Origin: Symbiodinium kawagutii
Lineage: Eukaryota > Sar > Dinophyceae > Suessiales > Symbiodiniaceae
Assembly (NCBI GenBank): GCA_009767595.1
Contig: VSDK01015817.1
Location: forward strand, 75,909 to 139,908
Length of the DNA stretch: 64,000 nt
Reading direction: 5' to 3'
The notes below the pieces were generated by a model, which saw only the letters and a list, made by a program, of their open reading frames with translations, was not told where the DNA came from and did not search any database. A program made the position numbers and the translations under genes. Shown here piece after piece: positions 23,625 through 33,820 of this stretch (the first letter of the stretch is position 1; every line of letters starts with the position of its first letter).

Positions 23625-23773
23625 ATTGTCACACTTGTTCTTTCTGCTCAATTCTTTCATATTGGATATGCATCTGCTCCTTTGAAACACGGCCTGGCTA
23701 TCAATGTGATGGGGGACTGCCCAGGAGTTGGACCATGGTATGGAGAGGGACGAAAGCCCTTGGGTTCAGGAAA
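23625..23773 (+). CDS. exon candidate, Gly-rich
   Basis: After ATTCAAG the frame runs IVTLVLSAQFFHIGYASAPL then KHGLAINVMGDCPGVGPW; GT follows at GGAAA|GTGTGA. The same frame is open upstream to 23343, so the start is approximate. Confidence 0.4.
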
Positions 23774-24177
23774 GTGTGATATTAATATGATAAGGATAAT
23801 GACGACCATGAAATGGGAGGTATTGAGATGGATACTGCCCATTCTCCCGAATAAGTAGAGGGCCCTTTGGGTGCAAGCTCCAGAGGTTCATAGAACGTGT
23901 TTGTGAAGATGAAGTAGCAATGATGTTCAAATATCATCACAGAGTGTGGCTACCGAGGAAGCTTTGAGCAAGAGATCATTTTTGGCGTAAGATACCTTAC
24001 GGAGAGCTGCTTGGATCCTTTTTTACACGCAGCGTATCCAGGAACGCAATGGTCACTGCCGCTACCGTAGTGTGCCTCGTGTGTTTGTTTGTCGGAGACT
24101 CAGGAATGTCTGAACACTAAGGAATGACTGAACATGTGTCATGTTGCATGTCCCAAAGTTTTCTTGCATTGTTCAAG

Positions 24178-24297
24178 GGTATTTGGTTGCACCGGGCAAA
24201 CTTATCTACGCTCAAACATCGATTGGTGATTCTGTGATGTTTGGAGATCAATCTGTTCATTCCGGAATTGAGGGTGAATACTGGATTGGCTACTGGA
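24178..24297 (+). CDS. exon candidate, unknown
   Basis: After GTTCAAG the frame reads YLVAPGKLIYAQTSIGDSVM then FGDQSVHSGIEGEYWIGY. The antisense strand is open too. Likely in the same gene as the segment at 24484. Confidence 0.4.
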
Positions 24298-24483
24298 GTG
24301 TTCTTTTTTTTGAGAGCAAGCATCAGTCCATTCTGGGATTCTCTTGAAAACACGTTCCTTTATTTGCTTTGGAAGCAAGACATACCTATCCATGCCCCAA
24401 TAGCATATGTAGGAACATGCGAAGCTGGAAAATTGTTCACCTAAAACTTTTGGAGGACACGTTCAACTTCTGGTGCTCACCAG

Positions 24484-24630
24484 GGAAGCCTATCATCATT
24501 CCAGCAGGTCAAAAGGCCCTTTGCACTCCAGGAATGTCCTGCCAGGTCCTGCCAACTTCATTTGCCAAGTTTTCATATCCCGCGACAAGTTCTGGAGGAG
24601 CCCTGGTGCAGATTTTGTTTCTTCGCAAAG
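24484..24630 (+). CDS. exon candidate, frame unresolved
   Basis: Acceptor TCACCAG and donor GCAAAG|GTTTGA bound exactly 147 bases. All three plus frames are open: phase 0 begins GSLSSFQQVKRPFALQ, the next KPIIIPAGQKALCTPG, the third EAYHHSSRSKGPLHS. The bounded length divisible by three supports a real exon, but the frame needs transcript data. Confidence 0.45.
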
Positions 24631-24781
24631 GTTTGAATCGGATTTGAGGTTTGAACCTGGGAGGAGACGAACAGTCTGACAGTTGACTTCAAGTGCGCAC
24701 AAGAGTCTAGAGTTGATCATGACAAGCTCTACATTTCGATCATTTCAGAGCCCACTATTCTTGTTGGTCATTATTCCCTAT

Positions 24782-24836
24782 TATCAACCAACCATTAACC
24801 ACCATTAACCACCATTAACCACCCACCAGTCCACAT
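24782..24836 (+). repeat. ACCATTAACC tandem words
   Basis: Four near-perfect repeats of ACCATTAACC, the same word type found at 48.6 and 62.9 kb. The opposite polarity (ATGGTTAATG) dominates at 41.4 and 42.3-42.9 kb. Confidence 0.85.
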
Positions 24837-24990
24837 CAGAGACCCGAGCCGGGCCTCCCTGCGCGCTGCGTTTGCTGAGGATTGACCAGGAAGGCTTGGT
24901 GCGTTTCCAATCCATGCGTCGGCCTGGACCTTGGCTTCGCGGATGGCTAGTGGGGTGTCCCCGTTCGGTTTCTGTGGGTTGATGGTGAGG
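24832..24990. CDS. GC-rich coding segment, strand ambiguous
   Basis: On plus, acceptor CCACCAG and frame STSETRAGPPCALRLLRIDQ to TGA near 24981. On minus, after TGCCAG, a frame reads VALTINPQKPNGDTPLAIRE then AKVQADAWIGNAPSLPG. The minus NGDTPL motif resembles an ankyrin-repeat start, but one motif is not enough to call it. The higher GC content makes a real exon likely on one strand. Confidence 0.4.
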
Positions 24991-25088
24991 GCAACTGGCA
25001 GTAGACATAATATATCCAACTCATCATAGAACTGCAACTATCATCAACTATCGTGTGACTAGAGTTGCTTGGCACTGGTTTGGCTCAG

Positions 25089-25403
25089 CTAATCCTTGCC
25101 CCACTCAAAGCTGGTGACTTTTGCGAGGACAGCACCTCGGTGGTTGGCCAAAGAATTGACTCCAGGTACCATTGATATACTCCAAGATAGACCCGACACA
25201 CTGCCTTTGACTCTGAGTTTCTTGTTTCTTTCTCCTGAGTTTTCCGTTGTCTCGAAATGCTGGACGCTGCTAGACCTGCATTTTGTTGAGTTTCCAGACA
25301 AAAGCTTTTGTCGCAGCACCAATGAACAAATTGTGGCAGAATCCATTCTCAATTGATTTATATAGATTGTTGGTGGTGGTCGCTTGCTGTTGCCTATAAT
25401 CAC
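25089..25403. CDS. coding segment, strand ambiguous
   Basis: The plus strand is open for 86 codons (KLVTFARTAPRWLAKELTPG onward, TGA at 25356). The minus strand is open for 104 codons, ending GAVLAKVTSFEWGKD. Neither shows a diagnostic motif. Confidence 0.35.
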
Positions 25404-25410
25404 GGATCAA

Positions 25411-25605
25411 TTAATTGAACATCTTCAACCACCACTGCTTCACATGCTCAACATAGTTGTTGGCACTGCTCAACATGACCCCCACCTCAACGCAGATGTT
25501 CGCCGGGATCCGAGGATCGTTGTGGGTCTCCTGGAGCAAAGTCAGATGGAGGTCCCAGGGCTTGACCATCCGGGTTACTAGAAGGGAGTGCCATAGATGG
25601 GTCAA
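25411..25605. CDS. coding segment, strand ambiguous
   Basis: Minus: after TTGCTCCAG the frame reads ETHNDPRIPANICVEVGVML then SSANNYVEHVKQWWLK to a stop at 25411. Plus: VVGTAQHDPHLNADVRRDPR to TAG at 25581. The minus acceptor has the better pyrimidine tract. With 24832-25403 this may be one minus-strand gene. Confidence 0.4.
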
Positions 25606-26282
25606 AAGTAGGAAGAAGCAAGGAGCAAGTATGCAACTCAGCTATTGCAACTATCACAGAATAAAACAAAGAATCAACGTGGTTCGCCAAGGATCCCTGG
25701 ACTACCTATGGCTTTCAGCATTGCTTTGTTCCTTGATTCACTACAGAATGGATACGCAAGGAATGCACCAATCTTTCTGGCAAAGCTGCACTCAACACAT
25801 TCAAAGAGAAGGGGGTGAGCAGGGGAAGTCTTTTGTTACAGAGCTCCTCCTGGAGACATAGAATTTTGACCTCCCATCCAAGAAATAGACAGTTTTTTAA
25901 CGGTAGGGAGGGTGACCATTCCTGGATTGTCATGGATTGTCAGCAAAAGCAGTTCAATAGCAACTATTGAGGTGTGCATCACTGATCAAGAGACGACTCT
26001 GCAATGCCCATTGAATAAGTTGTTTGAGACCGCTCGACTGATTCAACAACTATCATGTCATATCAATTAAGCAAAGATGTAGATCGCAAGGGAACCAAAT
26101 CTCCTGGCACTCACGGTGACCTCCAGGGAGGTCCAGGGGCTCCGTGCATTTGGATGTTTGGATGTTTGGTGCATAGTGCTTCACGGCATATCACGGCATT
26201 CTGACAAGTCAACACGACAACCCAATAAAAACGACAGATTCAGACAGGCCCCAGTGAGTCTGGCTTCGAGCGTTTGTTGCAG

Positions 26283-26375
26283 TCCTATGAAGCTTCGGAG
26301 ACAACAGAGTCGTCGACTCCAACGGGACCAACGTCGCTTCAGAACGCTGGGATCCTCAATCATTCCACGCTTTGT
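26283..26375 (+). CDS. array unit A, 93-base exon X
   Basis: Acceptor GTTTGTTGCAG, 31 phase-0 codons starting SYEASETTESSTPTGPTS, donor-like GTTTGC. Differs from the other copies mainly at third positions and at a few conservative sites. Ser/Thr/Glu-rich, so probably a flexible surface region. Function unknown. Confidence 0.6.
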
Positions 26376-26536
26376 GTTTGCTCTTGTGCCTTCCATTTAC
26401 ATTTTAGATGTTTCTTGCATGGATCAACATGTCGCACTTAATTAAACATCATTCATGAAGGGTTAAAAAAATATGATGATCATACAAAGCACAGAGGGGC
26501 TTGGGACATGTATAGGTGTTTTTCGTATTCTTCCAG

Positions 26537-26715
26537 CCCTGGTGGCGGGACGACCGTTGGCTACAAATCCAACTCCATATCTCAACGCTACGTCATGTGC
26601 AAAGCTAGCCGTGGCGTTGGTTTGGAAGACAGCACCTATAGATGTGATGCATAAATCGACGGCCCCTTCCGCAGCAGAGCCACTTGTTGTGAATCCTTTG
26701 GTACCCTATATTTGA
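26537..26715 (+). CDS. last-exon candidate, frame unresolved
   Basis: Acceptor TTCTTCCAG. One plus frame reads LVAGRPLATNPTPYLNATSC and runs to TGA at 26715. Another begins SSPGGGTTVGYKSNSISQRY and stops after about 40 codons. Lies inside array unit A but is not seen in the other units. Confidence 0.4.
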
Positions 26716-26850
26716 GTCATACCAAAGTGATTTTGTATGTCAAGATCACACACCTTTTCGAAGGTGCGACCTTTCTCAGGGTGGATCCTTAAAATAGACT
26801 GTGTCGGATGATGTTTGCAGTTTCAATGACCAGCTGTTTCCGATCCCTAG

Positions 26851-26926
26851 GTGACCAACCTCCCTGCAGAACCGCTCAAAGTGCAGCCCATTATAGAACA
26901 GGCAGCGCGCCTGCGCGAAGCAACAA
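26851..26926 (+). CDS. array unit A, exon Y
   Basis: After CCCTAG the frame reads VTNLPAEPLKVQPIIEQAAR. The first 18 codons are conserved in all five units, after which the copies diverge. The end is approximate (ACAA|GTGTCA). Confidence 0.5.
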
Positions 26927-27362
26927 GTGTCAGGCATTGCCAATGTGCAAAAAGAAATAGAAAGAACAGATTTCAGGGCTTGCAAACAGCGGTTGGGTGG
27001 TGGACATAAAGATCATAAAGATGATCAGTGTGCAGGGCGACATGTTCTTTGGCCACGTGGTCGTGATGCCTTGTGACAAAGAACTAGCGAACTACAACCC
27101 TTACTTTGAGACGGTTTAAGCCGTGTCTTGCGAACAATTCTGTGCGAACAAGAGCACGCAGGTGATGTCAAGGAGATCCAAAGGTTGTCTTGAAAGTGCT
27201 GTGCCAAGGGTGTTTAGCTGAAATCAGTTGGACACTTGACAATCTTTAGTAGCACAAAGGCAGACCATTGCAGATCAAATCAGCGTGTCCATGATGTTAT
27301 TCTCGAAGACCATTGATGCTAAAAACATCCAAAAAGTAAAACTAACGGTCATGTTTCTTCAG

Positions 27363-27479
27363 CTCCGAGATGCCCTTGGCTTCGGTAACAAAGACGCACT
27401 TTGTGGTGAAGACATGGTAGTGCACTTTTTGGACAAAGTGCGTGCTGGGTTTTGCTTGTGGAGTGTATTTCGAAAGTAA
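27363..27479 (+). CDS. last-exon candidate, unknown
   Basis: Acceptor GTTTCTTCAG, 38 phase-0 codons and TAA: LRDALGFGNKDALCGEDMVV then HFLDKVRAGFCLW. Clean frame with a good pyrimidine tract. Lies between array units A and B and could close the unit A gene. Confidence 0.5.
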   Translation, partial: LRDALGFGNKDALCGEDMVVHFLDKVRAGFCLWSVFRK

Positions 27480-27669
27480 TGCATCCAATGTGTTCTGCTG
27501 GTCTTGCTTTCGCTGCTCCTAATTTGTGCTACTGTAATAATTGTGCCCCGGTGGCTTTCTGGGTTTGAACATTCTTTCTGTGACATACTGTGACTTTCGG
27601 GCCCCGAAGTGGATCATTTCTGTCCTGATTGCCAGCACTTCAGAACATTTCACTAGGCTTGCAAAGCTT

Positions 27670-27711
27670 TATCTATCTATCTATATCTATCTATCTATAT
27701 ATATATATATC
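27670..27711. repeat. ATCT/AT microsatellite
   Basis: Short TATC tract running into an AT tract. Confidence 0.9.
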
Positions 27712-28004
27712 ATAAAGTGCGATGAGCATTGCGAAGAGAGTGTGTTGATGATTTTGAAATTGGAATATGTTGTTCGTGTATTTGTTTTATCGTGCCCAAA
27801 CGTGGAAACATGCAAGATCGTCAAACCTAGCATCACTAACCCTCTTCAATACACGTTGGTTGGAGGGCACCAAATTCTTGAATCCCCAAGTTGGGGGTGC
27901 TGCAAAAATGGCAATCGGATGTTTGATGCTACAGCCTCCTGACAACCCAATATCCATCAGCCAATGTCCCAGTGAGTCTGGCTTGATTTGAGCGTTTGTT
28001 GCAG

Positions 28005-28097
28005 TCCTATGAAGCTTCGGAGACAACAGAGTCATCGACTCCAACGGGACCAAAGTCGCTTCAGGACGCTGGGATCCTCAATCATTCCAAGCTTTGC
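28005..28097 (+). CDS. array unit B, exon X
   Basis: Same 93-base length, frame and flanks as unit A. Upstream of the acceptor the unit carries four extra bases relative to A, C and D, which shows that this side is noncoding. Confidence 0.6.
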
Positions 28098-28734
28098 GTT
28101 TGCTCATGTGCCTTCCATTTTCATTTTTGATGTTTCTTGCATGGATCAACATGTCGCACTCAATCATCACACATGAATGTGACATAGGCAATGAGTCTGG
28201 ATGAATTTGGTACAGTTCAGTGTTTTCATGTGTTTTCATGTGTTTTCATTTCCACTATGATGCCAAAACCAGCGCTCACTTCCAATCAAACTCCACGTCA
28301 ACTTCATGCAAAATACACCTGAGGCACCATGTTGAAAACACTATATTGAAAACTACACGTGGAATTATATAAACAGATATATGGTATGCTATGAGAGATG
28401 TTTAAAGTTCACAAGAAAGCACACATATGGGAACCTCGAAAACGGATCAAAATGCATGGGTCTTTATTATGCATGAATCGTTTGTCATCCTATGTTTGAG
28501 CCTTACCGCCTTACCCAAGTGATTTTGTATGAATGCCCCACAAGGGGAAACTTTGTCTTTGAGATATAAGAAGTGTGAGATTCGTTCAGTAGCCCATTTT
28601 CCACTCATTTGGACATTCATTTGTGCTAGGGGTGTAGGATCCTCTGCCTGGTCCAACCAGGCTATACCAGGCTATACAGACTGTGTTGGATGATGTTTGC
28701 TGTTGAAAAAAGAAAAGCTGACTTCGATCCTTAG

Positions 28735-28794
28735 GTGACCAACCTTCCTGCAGAACCGCTCAAAGTGCAGTCCATAATGGAACAGGCTGGGAGC
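28735..28794 (+). CDS. array unit B, exon Y
   Basis: After CCTTAG: VTNLPAEPLKVQSIMEQAGS, 60 bases to GAGC|GTGACA. Relative to unit A, changes include synonymous ctc/ctt and conservative I/M. Confidence 0.5.
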
Positions 28795-29033
28795 GTGACA
28801 GCAAGAGGCAGGGGCTTTCAGGCATGATTGCCAATTTTAACGTCTCATCTGCAGAAAGGAAACAGTTTCACAGCCTGGGAACTATGGTCCAGGGATAATT
28901 TGTTGATCGATCTGTAGAAGCCAATTGTTCATGATCAAACTGTGTTGCTCAATGAATTGCTGAAGTTCTTCCTTTTGAAAAGCCGTCGGGAAATGCCCCA
29001 TGAACTCACAACTCAAGTAGATATCCGGACCAG

Positions 29034-29099
29034 TTGTCGATTGTGGCTAGCAGGAAAGCATGGCGTAAACCAGACAGTTGTAAGGCTAGAATGGAGGAC
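29034..29099 (+). CDS. array unit B, exon Z1
   Basis: Acceptor CCGGACCAG, 22 phase-0 codons starting LSIVASRKAWRKPDSCKARM, donor GAC|GTGTGA. An alternative plus frame is open over the same bases. Confidence 0.4.
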
Positions 29100-29209
29100 G
29101 TGTGACCGCCAAGGCATATTCATTTCGTCGGATGTTGGAACCCGTGCCGATAGGTTGACCTCATTCTGTAATTAACTTGTCTTGCTTGCGCATTATTTTT
29201 GCCGAACAG

Positions 29210-29333
29210 GCACAGTATAGTGCCACTCAAACCCTCCAAGCCACTGTCGTAGTCTACACCTTAAAATCGATTGGATCATTGCAGGATGAATTGGCCCAAG
29301 CGGTTGCGGATTCCGATCAATTTTGGATCTTTG
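29210..29333 (+). CDS. array unit B, exon Z2
   Basis: Acceptor TTGCCGAACAG, frame AQYSATQTLQATVVVYTLKS then IGSLQDELAQAVADSDQFWI, donor TTTG|GTACAT. A clean 41-codon exon with a hydrophobic strand followed by an acidic helix. Confidence 0.55.
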
Positions 29334-29436
29334 GTACATGCACTTCACGGCATTCTGACAAGTCAACATGACGAACCAATACAAGTCACCCTTCAGCCAC
29401 TATCCAAGTGAGTATGGCTTCGAGCGTTTGTTGCAG

Positions 29437-29529
29437 TCCTATGAAGCTTCGGAGACAACAGAGTCATCGACTCCAACGGGACCAAAGTCGCTTCAGGACG
29501 CTGGGATCCTCAATCATTCCAAGCTTTGC
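29437..29529 (+). CDS. array unit C, exon X
   Basis: Identical to unit D. SYEASETTESSTPTGPKS at the start, 93 bases, phase 0 at both ends. Confidence 0.6.
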
Positions 29530-30168
29530 GTTTGCTCATGTGCCTTCCATTTTCATTTTTGATGTTTCTTGCATGAATCAACATGTCGCACTCAATCATC
29601 ATACATGAATGTGACATAGGCAATGAGTCTGGATGAATTTGGTACAGTTCAGTGTTTTCATGTGGTTTCATGTGTTTTCATTTTCACTGTGATGCCAGAA
29701 CCAGCGCTCACTTCCAATCAAACTCCACGTCAACTTCATGCAAAATACACCTGAGGCACCATGTTGAAAACACTATATTGAAAACTACACGTGGAATTAT
29801 GTAAATAGATATGGTATGCTATGAGAGATGTTCAAAGTTCACAAGAAAGCACCCATATGGGAACCTCGAAAAAGGATCACAATGCATTGGTCTTTATTAT
29901 GCTTGAATCGTTTGTCATCCTATGTTTGAACCTTACCCAAGTGATTTTGTATATCAAGATCATCAATGCCCTCAAAGGGGAAACTTTTCCCTTTGAGGTA
30001 AGAAGTTTGAGTTGCGTTGAGTAGCCCATTTTCCACCCATTTGGACATGGATTTGTGCTAGGGGTGTGGGATCCTCGAAAAGATGCCTGTTCCAGCCAGG
30101 CTGTATAGACTGAGTTGGATTGGATGATGTTTGCTGTTGAAAAAAGAAAAGCTGACTTCGATCCTTAG

Positions 30169-30228
30169 GTGACCAACCTTCCTGAAGAACCGCTCAAAGT
30201 GCAGTCGATAATGGAACAGGCTGGGAGC
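30169..30228 (+). CDS. array unit C, exon Y
   Basis: VTNLPEEPLKVQSIMEQAGS; differs from unit B by one A-to-E change. Confidence 0.5.
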
Positions 30229-30471
30229 GTGACAGCAAGAGGCAGGGGCTTTCAGGCATGATTGCCAATGTTAACGTCTCATGTGCAGAAAGGAAACAGC
30301 TTCAAAGCGAGGAAACTATGGACCAGGGATATTTTTTTGATCGATCTGACTGTAGAACCCAATTGTTCATGATCAAGTTGTGTTGCTCAATGAATTGCTG
30401 AAGTTCTTCCTTTTGAAAAGCCGTCGGGAAATGCCCCATGAACTCACAACTCAAGTAGATATCCGGACCAG

Positions 30472-30537
30472 TTGTCGATTGTGGCTAGCAGGAAAGCATG
30501 GCGTAAACCAGACAGTTGTAAGGCTAGAATGGAGGAC
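30472..30537 (+). CDS. array unit C, exon Z1
   Basis: Identical to the unit B and D copies. Confidence 0.4.
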
Positions 30538-30647
30538 GTGTGACCGCCAAGGCATATTCATTTCGTCGGATGTTGGAACCCGTGCCGATAGGTTGACCTC
30601 ATTCTGTAATTAACTTGTCTTGCTTGCGCATTATTTTTGCCGAACAG

Positions 30648-30771
30648 GCACAGTATAGTGCCACTCAAACCCTCCAAGCCACTGTCGTAGTCTACACCTT
30701 AAAATCGATTGGATCATTGCAGGATGAATTGGCCCAAGCGGTTGCGGATTCCGATCAATTTTGGATCTTTG
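30648..30771 (+). CDS. array unit C, exon Z2
   Basis: Identical to the unit B and D copies, including splice-like ends. Confidence 0.55.
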
Positions 30772-30874
30772 GTACATGCACTTCACGGCATTCTGACAAG
30801 TCAACATGACGAACCAATACAAGTCACCCTTCAGCCACTATCCAAGTGAGTATGGCTTCGAGCGTTTGTTGCAG

Positions 30875-30967
30875 TCCTATGAAGCTTCGGAGACAACAGA
30901 GTCATCGACTCCAACGGGACCAAAGTCGCTTCAGGACGCTGGGATCCTCAATCATTCCAAGCTTTGC
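30875..30967 (+). CDS. array unit D, exon X
   Basis: Exact copy of the unit C exon, 1,438 bases downstream. Confidence 0.6.
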
Positions 30968-31606
30968 GTTTGCTCATGTGCCTTCCATTTTCATTTTTGA
31001 TGTTTCTTGCATGAATCAACATGTCGCACTCAATCATCATACATGAATGTGACATAGGCAATGAGTCTGGATGAATTTGGTACAGTTCAGTGTTTTCATG
31101 TGGTTTCATGTGTTTTCATTTTCACTGTGATGCCAGAACCAGCGCTCACTTCCAATCAAACTCCACGTCAACTTCATGCAAAATACACCTGAGGCACCAT
31201 GTTGAAAACACTATATTGAAAACTACACGTGGAATTATGTAAATAGATATGGTATGCTATGAGAGATGTTCAAAGTTCACAAGAAAGCACCCATATGGGA
31301 ACCTCGAAAAAGGATCACAATGCATTGGTCTTTATTATGCTTGAATCGTTTGTCATCCTATGTTTGAACCTTACCCAAGTGATTTTGTATATCAAGATCA
31401 TCAATGCCCTCAAAGGGGAAACTTTTCCCTTTGAGGTAAGAAGTTTGAGTTGCGTTGAGTAGCCCATTTTCCACCCATTTGGACATGGATTTGTGCTAGG
31501 GGTGTGGGATCCTCGAAAAGATGCCTGTTCCAGCCAGGCTGTATAGACTGAGTTGGATTGGATGATGTTTGCTGTTGAAAAAAGAAAAGCTGACTTCGAT
31601 CCTTAG

Positions 31607-31666
31607 GTGACCAACCTTCCTGAAGAACCGCTCAAAGTGCAGTCGATAATGGAACAGGCTGGGAGC
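31607..31666 (+). CDS. array unit D, exon Y
   Basis: Exact copy of the unit C exon Y. Confidence 0.5.
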
Positions 31667-31909
31667 GTGACAGCAAGAGGCAGGGGCTTTCAGGCATGAT
31701 TGCCAATGTTAACGTCTCATGTGCAGAAAGGAAACAGCTTCAAAGCGAGGAAACTATGGACCAGGGATATTTTTTTGATCGATCTGACTGTAGAACCCAA
31801 TTGTTCATGATCAAGTTGTGTTGCTCAATGAATTGCTGAAGTTCTTCCTTTTGAAAAGCCGTCGGGAAATGCCCCATGAACTCACAACTCAAGTAGATAT
31901 CCGGACCAG

Positions 31910-31975
31910 TTGTCGATTGTGGCTAGCAGGAAAGCATGGCGTAAACCAGACAGTTGTAAGGCTAGAATGGAGGAC
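31910..31975 (+). CDS. array unit D, exon Z1
   Basis: Exact copy of exon Z1. Confidence 0.4.
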
Positions 31976-32085
31976 GTGTGACCGCCAAGGCATATTCATT
32001 TCGTCGGATGTTGGAACCCGTGCCGATAGGTTGACCTCATTCTGTAATTAACTTGTCTTGCTTGCGCATTATTTTTGCCGAACAG

Positions 32086-32209
32086 GCACAGTATAGTGCC
32101 ACTCAAACCCTCCAAGCCACTGTCGTAGTCTACACCTTAAAATCGATTGGATCATTGCAGGATGAATTGGCCCAAGCGGTTGCGGATTCCGATCAATTTT
32201 GGATCTTTG
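32086..32209 (+). CDS. array unit D, exon Z2
   Basis: Exact copy of exon Z2, followed by the divergent unit E. Confidence 0.55.
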
Positions 32210-32296
32210 GTACATGCACTTCACGGCATTCTGACAAGTCAACATGACGAACCAATACAAGTCACCCTTCAGCCACTATCCAAGTGAGTCTGCCAG

Positions 32297-32389
32297 TCCT
32301 ACGAAGCTTCGGAGACAACAGAAGCTTCAACTCCCACTGAACCCGCAGCGCTTCAGAACGTGGGGATCCTCAAGCATTCCATGCTTCTT
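32297..32389 (+). CDS. array unit E, exon X (divergent)
   Basis: Still exactly 93 bases with the same frame: SYEASETTEASTPTEPAA. Many differences from unit D are synonymous third-position changes (gag/gaa, tcg/tca, cca/ccc, acg/act), direct evidence of protein-level constraint. Sixteen bases are missing just upstream of the acceptor, again marking that side as intron. Confidence 0.65.
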
Positions 32390-33207
32390 GTTTGCTCATG
32401 TTTCTTCCACTTTGCAAGTTTCTTGTGTGGATCAACATGTCATGAATGTGACAACGGAAACGGGTGCTGTTTTAGAATCACAATGCAATGACTTGTCGTG
32501 GTTTGGACACAGACAGTTCTTTGTTTTTTCTACCATGTCAGAATCATCGCTGCTCTCCAATCAAACTTGATACTATCGTCTATCACATACTATGTGTTCA
32601 AACTGGCTTGCCAGCCCCTTGTTCGAGAAAAACGGACTGACATGCTTCATCATGGTATGCGTATGAGTGATCATTGGTTATAATTAATCAATCAATTAAT
32701 TACTTCATCAATGGAGGGCTCCATCCAGATCCATTTTTTGTGTCAAGACGATACCCCCAGAAACCAATGTGCCAGAACATATTCCAGAAGCAGTTTCATT
32801 GAAAAACGATGCGGGGGCGGCTTATCTCCTAAATGGAAACTACATCAACAATTAGTTTTGATCGCCACTCATATATGTAAAGTAATCATAAGTAATCACA
32901 ATATAACAGCTTCACAGGCCTTTGAATTTGCTATTTCTATTTGTTAGCGCTATTGTCTATATGTTTAAACTTTTTATTAGTTGCTGTAATTATTATGAAT
33001 CAATTTATGTAAAGTTGACATGGAGATGTTTCCCTCCTGAAAGTTTGACCCAGCCGCCCATGTAGTCATGGGTCAAGATCACCTACACAATTTGGACGCC
33101 CTAAACAAGGGATGCTTTCTACTCAACAAATTCAAGGCTCGGTCGGCCAGACTGCAAATGGACACCTTTATTATTTTCACAAAAGACGAGCTGACTCTGA
33201 TCCTTAG

Positions 33208-33274
33208 GTGACTAACCTCCCTCAAGAACCGCTCAAAGTGAAGCCCATCATACAAAAGGCTGGGAGGACGACTG
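33208..33274 (+). CDS. array unit E, exon Y (divergent)
   Basis: VTNLPQEPLKVKPIIQKAGR after CCTTAG; possible donor ACTG|GTAGAA. Q/K substitutions replace A and Q of the other units. Confidence 0.45.
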
Positions 33275-33578
33275 GTAGAAAGATCCGCTTTCAAGCATGC
33301 TTTTCAGTGTTGATATTTTGAGATTCTAAGAGGGAGGTGGTTTACTGCACATTGCAACCAGTGGTCAGGATGGTCAGGTGATAATCGGAGGACTTAATCA
33401 TTCGGATATGACATAGATAATACAGATCAGATGAAACAGATCATTAGAAAATAGGCACATCTCCTTCTCGTCCACAGACAGCTTTAGTCTGAACGCCTTC
33501 TTGGCATAGTCGATTTGCTCCACAAGATACCTTCGCGTTGAATTGTGCTGAATGATGTTCTACCTTGGCACTTAACAG

Positions 33579-33628
33579 AGAATTGTAGTCACTCAACTTG
33601 GCATGGAGGTTCAACCTGGGCACATGCG
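33579..33628 (+). CDS. penultimate exon of a two-exon C-terminus
   Basis: Acceptor CACTTAACAG, frame RIVVTQLGMEVQPGHM plus two bases, strong donor GTAAGT. Joins in phase to 33730 across a 101-base GT-AG intron, which together give 46 codons and a stop. It follows unit E and may be the 3' end of the array's last gene. Confidence 0.5.
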
Positions 33629-33729
33629 GTAAGTGATGTGTATCAATTGCAAGAACACCATCTGAAGCTGGGATTCAGGAAACACAGAGATACTAATGTA
33701 CAAAATGATGTTTTTTTTGTTCGTTTCAG

Positions 33730-33820
33730 GAACAAGCTACAGGTGTGGGTATCCTGTTTGGTTGGAATTCCTACTAGCCAGCCAGTTGGATATGTAATCA
33801 GTATTCTGCCACGACAATAA
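33730..33820 (+). CDS. last exon paired with 33579-33628
   Basis: Acceptor TTCGTTTCAG. In the phase set by the previous exon it reads NKLQVWVSCLVGIPTSQPVG then YVISILPRQ and TAA. Hydrophobic C-terminus. No domain recognised. Confidence 0.5.

Larger units (their letters stand above)
26116..33350 (+). repeat. five-copy tandem array of a 1.4-1.7 kb gene-like unit
   Basis: Units A to E begin near 26116, 27965, 29400, 30838 and 32276. Each contains a 93-base exon (call it X) and, about 0.6-0.9 kb later, a conserved VTNLP segment (Y). Units B, C and D also carry two further exon candidates (Z1, Z2). C and D are identical over 1,438 bases. B matches them closely only after about 28940. A and E are more divergent. 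This is a typical tandem gene family with recent duplication inside it. Confidence 0.9.
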
